Source of the DNA: Symbiodinium natans
Taxonomy: Eukaryota; Sar; Dinophyceae; Suessiales; Symbiodiniaceae
DNA: 64,000 bases
Assembly: GCA_905221605.1 (NCBI GenBank)
Contig: CAJNDS010001913.1
Coordinates: 478,564 to 542,563, forward strand
Direction: 5' to 3'
Shown here: positions 1 through 49,105 of the stretch, piece by piece
How the letters are laid out: the number at the start of each line of letters is the position of its first letter
Position numbering within the stretch: the first letter of the stretch is position 1
The notes under the pieces: model-generated
Databases searched by the model: none
The model's input: the letters and a program-made list of their open reading frames with translations, nothing else
What the model was told of the DNA's origin: nothing
Program-made: the position numbers and the translations under genes

Positions 1-296
1 AAACCCCAAACCATAAACCCCTCACCGCTTCAACGCGCGCGCCAGGCGCCAGCGCCAAAAGCCCAGGCGGCACCGGCGAAGGTCACTCGGCGTGGCTCAA
101 CCTAAACCCTAGACCCTGGACCCTAAACCCTAAACCCTAAACCCTAAACCCTAAACCCTCAGCTCTCCTGAAATCTGCTGGATGGGTGCGTCTTGGGGCT
201 TAGGCGGAGAAAGGCCTTAAGAGGGCTTTGGGGGCTTTTGGGCAGACTCCATCGTCCCTCAAACCCTAAACCCTGATGGTCCCGTCATAATCAACC

Positions 297-337
<41 letters not shown>

Positions 338-516
338 AAAAAAAACGTATTTAGTAATTGAGCCCCAAGCCTACATTTTGAGCCCCCCTAAACCCCGAAG
401 CCCGAAACCCGAAACCCCGAACATTAATCCCAAAAAAGCCCTGATTTTTTGAGCCCCCCTAAACCCTAAACCTTAAACCCTAAACCCGACGCCGGCCCTG
501 CCCACTTTGCTGGGAG

Positions 517-8460
<7,944 letters not shown>

Positions 8461-9910
8461 CAACGCGCTTGTTGTTGACAGCCTTATTACCACATCCTCC
8501 GCCGCAGCTTTTGAGCCCAGTTGTTAGCTCGAATGCGCGACTTCCTGGCCCTGATCACATCCCGACCTAAATAGATTTACAAGTAACTTGCGTGTTGGTG
8601 TGTTACTTTAAATGTTGGGTGACAAGTATCATCTCTGTATCGTATCTTATGCAAGCTGATGCCATGCTTGTGTGCCAAATCTATACCTAGCGGCTACTTG
8701 GCGGCCAAACCTCGAAAAAGTTATGCTGCCAGATACCAAATAAATAAATAAATATATATATATATATGTTTTGTTTTTTATAGTCAAGAAATGTGTAAAT
8801 GTTTTCTTACAAGTTGTGTACGTTCTCCACTCTTGTCTTTTCTTATATGAACTCTAAACTTATAAACGTTGAATGCCAGATCACATCCGCTGTTTTCCCG
8901 TTATCGCAGGCGCGTCAGGCTTGTGTTAGTTGTAGTTCTGCTTCCGGTCGGCTCCCTGCTTTGCACATATCTTTGTCCTCAGGGTGAGGCGCAAAACCTT
9001 GGATTTCGAATGCTTTCTTGGTCTCCGCGAAGTGTCCGCGAATATCCGCCCGTGTCCGCGGCGAAAACGTGCTGCGTGGACATGTGTCCGCGCGTGGCTG
9101 CGCCATGATGGTCTTCATGCTGGAGTCTCGCAAAACTACATGTCCGCGCGTGTCCGAGCCACAGTGCCGCAAGCTTCCGACCTACTTGCCATGTCCGCGC
9201 ATGTCTGCGCACGCTCTCCATACATGAATCGCTTGGCGTGGCCCGTGTCCGCGGCGTCTCGCGTCTTTCGCGTCAAATCTGGATGTTTTGTGGGGGGTAG
9301 GGGGTGCGCATGATGTCGGTTTATAGGGGGTCCCCGCATTTCTCTACACTACAAAAGAATAAACAGGAATGGATGGTTTAGACTGAGCTCTGAAGCATGC
9401 AGGCAAACTATCAGAACTGGACATGGGCCCTGCGCACAAATATGTCACTCACACGTTCTCTCACCAGGAAAACTTGAGAACTATAAGCAAAAAAGCAATG
9501 GTGCAAAATACAGTAACACTGACATGTGCCCACAACCCATGAACAAACATTGGCGAGAACTTGTGCTAGTTAGAAACAACTTATAACTTACAAGTGCCTG
9601 CCCCTTGTGATCATATTCGTATCTTCCTTCCATTCATATTTCGATCTTTAATTGTGCTGTTTTGGTTTAGAAGGAGTCTTCTTGTTTTCGCAATCACAAT
9701 TTCTATCGGTCTTTTGATGAGACTTCTTATTGTTCATCTCACCCAAATTCATTTAACAACAATAATAATAATGTACCTTGTACATGAGGAAGCCAATTGG
9801 CTCCTTTATCTTTCATCAGATTGCTCATTAGTTTTGCAAGATGCGTCCAACCCCTGATATCCGCTGTCCCACGAGCTGCGCCTGGGGTCTTACAAAAGGA
9901 ACCTGAACCT
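8461..9910. other. telomere-motif-free intergenic region
   Basis: The only stretch above 1 kb without TTTAGGG/CCCTAAA islands. It includes an AT-rich part with TAAATAAATAAATATATATA near 8745. From 9000 to 9260 there are many scattered TGTCCGCG words. From 9340 to 9880 it is AT-richer. No convincing gene. It probably separates the upstream gene from purB. Confidence 0.6.
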
Positions 9911-9911
9911 T

Positions 9912-9942
<31 letters not shown>

Positions 9943-11009
9943 TTTGTAGAAGCCCTATAGAAATCACCCCCTAAACCCTAAACCCTAAACCCTAAACCCT
10001 AAACCCTAAACCCTAAACCTAGGAACCCCAAACCCTAGAAACCGCAAGCCCGGACCTAAAGCCTACGGCAGATCACGGGGGCTTAGGGTTTAGGATGCGC
10101 AGGTCTACGAACAGTCTCCAAAGATTTGCGAAAGAGCTACTGTGTCCTCATTGGGAGTTGAGCTAGGGTAGTCTTGGTTTCTGAATTCGTTTCTTAAGGG
10201 AGTAGTACGCTATACCACTATAGACCAAACCCATGTATACAGGCATGAGCCATCTAGTCGTATTTTGTACCCTGGCTAGAGGCACCATTAGGTTGGGTTC
10301 AGGGACCACATACCTCACCCAAACAACTCAAAGCTTTTCCCCACCTCCATGACGAGGCAGGATGGCAGGATCTTAGGGTTTACGATGTAGGGCCAAAGCT
10401 GCAAAACTGGGCAACGCCGCAGCGTCCCCAACCCCAAGGCTGGGGTCTGGCCAGAAGGGCGGGGGAGTCACATTCTGGGACTTTTTCAGCCCTTGGAGGT
10501 CTGGAGGGGCTTTGCAGGCGCGATGTTAAGAAAGTAGCCCCCCCCCCCAATGCTCCCCAACACTAGGCTACCCTAAGTTTCTCATTTAAAAGGCAACCGC
10601 AAATCGGCCAACATTCCCGGACTTAGCGTCCGAGTTTCTTATACAATAGTTTCTTAGACAGTGATTTTAGTGTACAAACCTCAAGCCCCGAAACGCAAAC
10701 GCCAAACCGGAAAGGCCTTTAAGGCCCCAACACTAAACCCTAACCCCAAACCTTAAGTCCTGAAACAGAAGCCCAAAACCCTAAGCAACAAGCCCAAACT
10801 CTAAGGGTTAGGTCCAGGGTCAAGCCCTAAACCCTAAACCCTAAACCCTAAACCCTAAACCCTAAATCCTAAACCCTAAACCCTAAACCCTAAACCCTAA
10901 ATTTAAGAGCCTCCGGCACAAGCCGCATAGTTGAGAGGTCTAAACCCGCTCGCATGGTTCGAAGATCATCCCAGCCTGCTCGGGTTAGGGGCAAGCCAAA
11001 AAGACCGAA

Positions 11010-11200
11010 AAGGGGGGGGGAGGGGGGGGTCGGGGCGGGGGGGGGGTGGGGGGGGGGGGGGCGGGTGGGGGCGCCCCTACCCCCCTGTGCTGAACCGCCT
11101 GTTTACGCTGTGCGGGTGGTGTGTTTTTGCACGAAAAAATTGTGCACCGCCCCCCCCCCCCCCCCCCCCCCGACCCCCCCTACCCCCCCCATCAGGGGTT
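11010..11200. repeat. G-run / C-run inverted repeat
   Basis: About 65 bases of near-pure G (11010-11075) are mirrored after a 75-base spacer by near-pure C (11148-11200). The arms can pair into a very stable hairpin, or the G arm can form quadruplexes. Confidence 0.8.
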
Positions 11201-11361
11201 TTGGGGGGGTAAGGAGGGAAAGAGGTTTTCACCTCCTTTTCCCATCCAACACGCCGCCAGGGTCGGCGGACCCTAAACCCTAAACCCTAAACCCTAAACC
11301 CTAAACCCTAAACCCTAAACCCTAAACCCTAAACCCTAAACCCTAAACCCTAAACCCTAAA

Positions 11362-11562
11362 CCTTTTCGTGCCCAGGCTGGTTCGCTTTCCCTCTGATTC
11401 GACGCCCCTGGGAATACTGGCTGGTTCTTTGTAGGGAATGAGGGAATGAGGGCCCTATAGAATCCCTTAAGGGTTTAGGGTTTAGGGTTTAGGGTTTAGG
11501 GTTTAGGGTTTAGGGTCTATATTCCCTTAAAGGGATTATATAGGGCCCTCATTCCCTCATTC
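11362..11562. repeat. hairpin element with a TTTAGGG array in its loop
   Basis: The arm with GAATGAGGGCCCTATAGAAT (near 11445) pairs with an arm near 11531-11562 carrying ATATAGGGCCCTCATTC. The loop is a run of TTTAGGG units. The left flank (11362-11442) recurs inverted at 13894-13985. Confidence 0.75.
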
Positions 11563-12879
11563 ACTAAGAACCAGGGGGAATAAGCTGACAGATGTCAGAG
11601 GTGGTGCTTGTAAGTTTCGGTTTTTGTGGGTGAATAGGGTCTTTAGGGTTTATAGGGTCTAGGGGGTTTATAGTGGTTTATATAGGGTTTGCAGGGGCTT
11701 TAGGCTTTATAGGGTTTGTAGGGTTTAGAAGGCTTGTAGGGTTTGTAGCGTCAGTATCGTTTAGGGTTCGGGGTCTCCTGGAGTCTCAGGTTTGAGGCTT
11801 CGGGCTTAGGGTCCAGCTTGGGGCTTAGGGGTTTGGGGTTTCGGCGTAATTTAGTCCAACGTTTTAGGGTGCCCTAAACCCTGAACCCTAAACCCAAAAA
11901 CCCTAAACCCTAAACCCTAAGCCCTCTATACCCTGAACATGATATTTACGGGGGGCTTGAGCTGCGTTAATGAGTTGCCGTGTGCTCGGCCGAAGACTGC
12001 AAGCAAGCAAAAGAGCTTCCATAGAGGCCTAGCAGTTTGGGGTTTAGGGTGTAGGGTTTAGGGTTTAGGATCTCGTGTGCTGCCGTGTGTAGCAACTTTC
12101 CTTGGGCTCCTAAACCATGAAGCCCCTCACTTTGGGTAACAGGTGGTTGAGGGGGATCTTGCTTGATTCTTCTGAAGCTTTGACTTGATTTTAGCACACT
12201 AAACCCCAAGTGAACCTAGGGTTTAGGGTCCTGGGGCTTTGTGTCTTAGCATGGTATATGGTGACGATACTCAGAATTGGTTGCAAGCCGGACGGCGCGG
12301 AATAGCAGCTTACTTACAGGTGCCCATGAACCTCCAAGTAGGATACGGGGTTTCCGAAAATAGGGTACCCTTTTTGGGGGGTTCCTTTGACAGGATTATA
12401 TAGTATGTTGGATTGGGTATACAAGGGGCACCCCCCATTGTGGGAGAGCCCCATACACCACTGTAGTATCGGCTTGTTCGTTTCCGGTCCATCCATCTGG
12501 TGCACGTAGCCACAAGGACGAGCGTGTGCCCTGAAGTGTGTTAAGACGCCTTGCGTTTGGGGCTTAGGCTTTACCTGAACCCCCTAACCCCTAAACCCTA
12601 AAGCCTAACCTAAACCCTAGAATAATGGCCCTTCCCTAAACCCTAAACTTTAAACCCTAAACCCAACGCCCCAAGACCCGAAAACTCTGCTCAAGTTTCA
12701 ACCTTGGACCGAAAAAGCCCAAAACTCTAAATCCCCCGAAGCCTTAACACCCCAAGGACCTTAGGGTTTAGGGTTTCGGGCCTCAAAGCCAACAAAAGGC
12801 ACCCCCTCACCGGCCTCATTTCCCGGGCTCAAGCTGGCCCTTGGACCCTACCCACCCTCCAAACTTTTTGGCCGCCGAC

Positions 12880-43654
<30,775 letters not shown>

Positions 43655-44586
43655 GCCTAAGGCTTCCTTTGCGCCGGCCAACGGCCGGCGCCGTTAACGC
43701 CATCCATCCGCGTGGGCTCGCGCTGTGTCGATCCTAAACTCCGGTAACCTCAGGCCGCCCTGAACAGGGCTTAGGGTTTGGGGTTTAGAGTTTAGGGTTT
43801 AGGGTTTGGGTTTTAGGGTTTAGGGATCAGGGTTAAAACCTCTAAGCCCCTAAACTGCAAAGCCCGAGTCCTGCACCTGAGAGTCCCATTGACCCTAAAC
43901 TCTTGGGTTTAGGGTTTGGGGTGTAGGGTGTAGGGTGTAGGGTTTAGGGTTTAGGGTTCGTGGCCCAATGGTACCCTTTACCCTTCTTTTGGCATGGTCT
44001 CCCCTTTGAAGCAACCAACCCCCAAAGGGGTGCCCTTATTAAATTATGGTTACTGGGCTACCCTAAACTTGAGGCAAGAAACCTCTGAAAACAGGAGGTC
44101 CGTGTGCAATGCGAGGTTTATAGATCTAGGGTTTAGGGTTTAGGGGTAGATTCTCGAGATGATTCTCGTGGCCTAAGGCAGAGAGCTACCCATGTACCTT
44201 GTGACATGTCAGGCAGGGGGTTTCAGGCAAGCGACTAAAGCCTATAAAGCCAAAACCCTAACCGTGGTTCCTAGGTTTAGGGTTTAGGGTTTGGGGTTTA
44301 GGGTTTAGGGTTTAGGGTCTTTTGAGTTTTATGGCGTCTTTCCGAGGCAGGGCAGCGAGCCTGCGAGCATGCTTCCACCTTTCATGCACACCTCTTGGCG
44401 CTGCACCGCAGCCATCCTCTTATCCCCTCCGGCGATGAGCTTCCGAATTTTTTTGTTATCAGGATTTAGGGTTTAGGGTGTAGGGTTTAGGGTTTAGGGT
44501 TTTAAGGCGCCCCCCAGGAAAGCTGAACCCTGAACACGAGTTGGTGAATTGGGTTGCTCAACGAGTCTAGCCTTGCAGCACCCTCC
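43655..44586. other. intergenic region between purB and the next gene
   Basis: Begins with a palindrome GCGCCGGCCAACGGCCGGCGC (43670-43690), then telomere arrays, a MITE-like copy and unique DNA. No polyadenylation signal can be named for this kind of organism. Confidence 0.5.
43959..44062. mobile_element. MITE-like family 2 copy
   Basis: CGTGGCCCAATGGTACCC and GGTTACTGGGCTACCC ends with CTTCTTTTGGC and GGGGTGCCCTTATTAAATTA inside, in the purB 3' intergenic region. Partial copies lie near 21966 and 35348. Confidence 0.7.
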
Positions 44587-44618
44587 ATGGAAGTGTCTTT
44601 GCGGGCTTACCTCAGCAG
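44587..44618 (+). CDS. first exon, next gene
   Basis: ATGG context, 8 bases after CCTTGCAG|CA. It encodes MEVSLRAYLS plus AG; donor CAG|GTGCCG (GT type). Confidence 0.5.
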
Positions 44619-47600
44619 GTGCCGACAGAAGACTTAGCAGGGTTTTGGGGTTGGGGTTTAGGGTTTATGGTTTGGGGTTTAGGGTTTGAGGTTTAGGGTT
44701 TAGGGAAAGTAAGCAACTTGGACTGCCGATTTCTAGGACTAGCGGCCTTGTTCCCTTTTTTGTTTAGGACTCCTTTACGCAAAGCAATTTAAACAAAAAA
44801 AGGTGTCCTATTTGTGGTCTAGGATAGAGGCGGGGGTAGGATTCTCACCCTAAACCCAAAAACCCTAAACCCTGCACCCTGTTAAGTGTACTGAAGGCTC
44901 CATGCTCGCTGCCGGAAGGGGGCTTAGAAGACTCCCACGATGCCAAATGCAGAAATATCCCGGACGCTGAAATTGATAGCTTGCCCTTTGGGGTTTAGGC
45001 TTTAGGGTTTGGAGTTTAGGGTTTAGGGTTTAGGGTTTAGGGTTTAGGGTTTGGGGTTAATTGCTAGCTTGGGCCCTTGAAGCCCGCGGTTAAACCATTC
45101 CTAAGCGCTCAGCTCTAAACATAACCCCAATGAGCGACATCTAAATCTATATCAAGATAAACAAATAACAATGTGCGTATGTATACACACGCACACCAAA
45201 AAGACCATGAATGTTTGATACCCGGCCCCCGCCTTTCGGGAAGGGAGGGGGTTGGGGGGGGGGGGGGGGGGGGGAGGGGGGCGGGGGGCAGATAACCCCC
45301 GAAACCCGAAATCCAAAACTCAAGACCTCAATTTCGGTCTGGCCCTAAACCCTAAACCCTAGACCCTAGACCCTAGACCCTAGACCCTAGACCCTAAACC
45401 CTAAACCCTAAACCCTAAACCCTAAACCCTAAACCCTAAACCTTAGCCACACCCCAAGTTTGTCCATCGTGGGGGCCAATTTCACTTCAGCTCGATTTTG
45501 AGACCTGGCACGTTGGGAAGGTCCGGCCCGATCTCTCTAGGGTTTAGGGTTTAGGGTTTAGGGTTTAGGGTTTAGGGTTTAGGGTTTAGGGGTTAGGGTT
45601 TAGGGTTTAGGGTTTAGGGTTTAGGGTTTAGGGTCATCCAACTTAGGCTTTAAGCGTGCTCTTGGGATCTTAGGGTTTTGAGGCTTTGGATTTAGGGTTT
45701 AGGGTTTAGGGTTTTGAGGCTTGGGATTTAGGGTTTGGGGTTTGGGGTTGAAGGCGTTGGGGGTTTTTTTGAATGCTTTTTGGGGTTTAGGGTTGAGAAA
45801 TTGTGTCTTTTGGGTTCCAGGATGTAGAGTCCAGAGTTTGGTTTTTTTTTGTTTCATGGTGAGGGCTTTCAGTTTCTTGCAAAACCTATCTCAGTGGTGC
45901 TTCGTGGGTGGCCACGAGGGAAGTAGGGACCGTTTGCTCGGTCTACATTGGGTTTGTGGGTATTGTAACCGTAGTTTCATTCTCCCTTAGTACGGTCCCT
46001 TGCCTCCTTGAAAGGGCGCCCTTGGGTTGTCTATAGGGTAAATCAGGGGTCCCTTTGTAAGGGCCCATACGAAGGGATCATGTACCTACGGTAAGAGGTA
46101 TGGGTTTCAGGGTTTAGGGGTTTAGGGATTTCTGTTTTTTGGGTTTGTACAGGGTATGTAAGGGGTAGATCATATCCTTGGTTCCCTTGTAAGGGCCATA
46201 ATGGATCATGTACCTACCGCAAGAGGTGTGGGGGTTTAAGGGTTTCGGGATTTAGGTGTTTAGGGGTTTAGGGATTTAGGGGTTTAGGGATTGTGTGTTT
46301 TGGTTTAAATATGCTTGGTGGCTTTTGGGACGGAAGATCATGCCTCGACCATCTGGTGCCACAGACGCGCCTCCTCTTGACAGGATTTTGGCCTCCGGAG
46401 CGTGAGCGTGAGCATCATGCTCAGGGAAAATGACCTCCCAAAAGCTAAACTCCCAAGGCCCCCAAATCTCTCAACTTCCCACACCCCTAAATCCCCCAAA
46501 TTCCTAAACTTCCAAAATCCCCCAAACCCTCAGAACGCCCCAGAACCCCCAACCTTGAACTCCATTCTTAAACATACAGCGGATATTGCCCTGAGCTCAA
46601 GGAGCCCTAGCAGAGGCCGCCCCCTTTTTCGAGTCCCTCCTATACTTGAGCCTTAAATCCTAAACCCTAAACCCTAAACCCTAAACCCTAAACCCTAAAC
46701 CCTAAACCCTAAACCCTTCAGTTTAGGGCTGACGATTGGCAGAGGGTTTGCTTTCCCTACCCGAACCCCTATTCATAACCTATTTCGAATCCTGCAACCC
46801 CAGACTCTGCTCTGTAGCCCTAAACCCTAAACCCTAAACCCTAAACCCTAAAGCCACGGCTTTCTGGGGGGGGGGGGGAGGGGGGGGCTTGCGTCAGCCA
46901 GCGCAGGTGCCCCTGCGCCTGCAGAGTGCCTCACAGAGCCACTGGGCAGATTCTTGTAGGTGTGCAAAAAATGTACCCTAAGAGGGTGTTATGGTCCATA
47001 TAGCTGAATACTTGGAGGTTCAGGGTACTTAGTAATTTATGATCAGTGCAGTGATAACCCACATATAAGCTGTTTAAGTACTCTAATAATCGGGTTGTAA
47101 GTGCGTTATAAGTGCAGTTATAATTGGGTTACTACGTACCATGAACCTCCAAGTAGAGATTCTAGTAGGACCTAGTAGGATAGGGTATATGACCCCCGAA
47201 ATTACGGTTCATGTCATCCCCAGGGTAAAGGTTTTTCGGGTTGGGGTTTTAGGGCTTTGGGTGTTTGGGTTTAAGGGCTTTAGCTTGTTTGCCCGTATTT
47301 GCTTTAAGTTGATTGTATTTTGTTGGTTAAACGTTGCTTGTGGTTTAGGCTTTTCGGGCTTGGAGCCTTTTTAGGTTGAGGCTTGAGCGTCCTGGCGTGC
47401 AGGGCTTTACGTGGATTTAGTGTCTCGGGCCTGGGCCTTTGCAAGGCTTTGGGTTTAGTGCTGGAGGGCGCTCCCATATGTGTTTGCATAGTTTTTGCTA
47501 AACCCTAAACCCTAAACCCTAAACCCTAAACCCTAAACCCTAAACCCTAAACCCTAAACCCTGAACCCTAGACACTGCTGGACCCCACAGTACTTACACC

Positions 47601-49063
47601 ACAACAACGGTTCGGCCCGTGGCCTTGGACAAGGAGTTAGGGTCTTAGAAGAGTGTGTCGTCAACACAGTCAAAGAACTCGATAGACCTAAGGACCCTAA
47701 GCCCCTCGGAGCTCTAGGCAATCACATAAGCCCCTGAAAGCCCCATGCTAGGGCTTAGGATTTGACCCCCCGTCTCTCGCCGAGATTTCGGCGTCGTGCG
47801 TGATGCCGAGAGGCCTTTTCGCGCAGATTGGGAGGTTGATGGGTGGGGCCCCAGGTTTTATTTGCCGGGCTTAGTTCAAAGGCCCTAAGCTTCTAAACCT
47901 CCAAAGGCCTCAATCCTGCGGCCCAGAGTGGGCCCTTATTCCCTGTGTTTTTAGGGTTGAGCCCCTTTTCATTCCTTGGTTACTCTTGCGTCCGCAATCT
48001 CTCAAGTCCTGAAAAGCCCTTCACCCTACCTAAACCCAAAACCCGGGTTTAGGGTTGGGGATTTGGGGTTTGGGGTTTAGGGTTTAGGGCCCAACTTTGC
48101 CAGGGCGCGGGGCGGCTCGGTCAAGGCGCTGGCGGGGTTTAGGGTTTGAGGGCTGAGCACCTCAACCCTCTACATGCAGTGCCATATAGGGTTTAGGGTT
48201 TAGGGTTTAGGGCTCAGGTTTTGAAACCTAGCATCAGGAAAACTAATAACTGTGGCTCCAGCCCGGAACACGGGAGTCTTCTGGCAGTTCAAGGCTGGCC
48301 TTTCTGGATGGCTGAGTCTTGTTGCTGGCTCCTGGTGGGCATGTAGGGTTTAGGGTTTAGGGTTTCATGGTCGGCACGGAAGCAGCGAAAGCGGCGCCCA
48401 GGGCCCCTGAGAGCAGGGATTCGGGGCCCATGAACACAATAACGCAATGTCTCTCATCTCCCGAAGTCGGGTTTGTAGTATTCTAGGGGGGGGAGATGCA
48501 TTTTCCCCCACCGCAGGCCCTGCAACATACACATCTTGTGAACGCCGTGACTCGGCCACACATGTTGATCCAGTACTCCGTCTTGCCCCATGTAGACCAC
48601 CCTACATATGGAGGATCCGAAAGGGTTTAGGGTTTAGGGTTTAGGGTTTAGGGTTTAGGGTTTAGGGTTTAGGGTTTAGGGTTTAGGGTTTAGGGTTTAG
48701 GGTTTAGGGCCCTTAATTTGAGTCCCTTTTTTTTTTGGGGGGGGGGGGGGGGGATCTGCCATGGAGGCCACGGGTCGCACCCGCCGCCCCACCGTTTCGT
48801 GGGCCTGACATCCAAGGCCTTATAAGGTTTTTTTTTTTTTGGGGGGCTGGGGGGGGTTAGGGTTTAGGGTTTAGGGTTTAGGTAGGTTTAGGGTTTAGGG
48901 TTTAGGGTCCTTAGGTTCGGGTTTAGTGGTGGGGGGGTGGGGGGGGGGGGGGGGTTGGGGGATGGGGTTTAGTTTTTAGGGTTCGGGTTCCGCTCTAGGG
49001 TTTAGGTTTTTTCGGGTTTAGGGGTTTAGGCTTTAGAGATTTTGGTGGGGAGGGTTTAAGTGT

Positions 49064-49105
<42 letters not shown>

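Larger units (their letters stand above)
9911..12879. other. intergenic region upstream of purB, telomere arrays and hairpins
   Basis: Starts with a 26-base C run, then alternating CCCTAAA and TTTAGGG arrays, a G-run/C-run palindrome (11010-11200) and a large inverted repeat (11436-11562). An ORF at 10954 begins MVRRSSQPARVRGKPKRPKR and then runs into poly-G; it may be a basic start exon but has no support beyond composition. Confidence 0.5.

Noticed and set aside
9594-9857. 87-residue hydrophobic ORF
   Set aside because: AT-rich spacer; composition explains the hydrophobic residues and no splice or family support exists.
10954-11030. Start exon MVRRSSQPARVRGKPKRPKR
   Set aside because: It runs straight into poly-G with no donor in phase; left as a remark under the intergenic entry.
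48365-48644. Overlapping ORFs on both strands near 48.4-48.6 kb
   Set aside because: A + frame beginning MVGTEAAKAAPRAPESRDSG is coding-like, but there is no acceptor/donor pair in phase with neighbours, so I did not call it.
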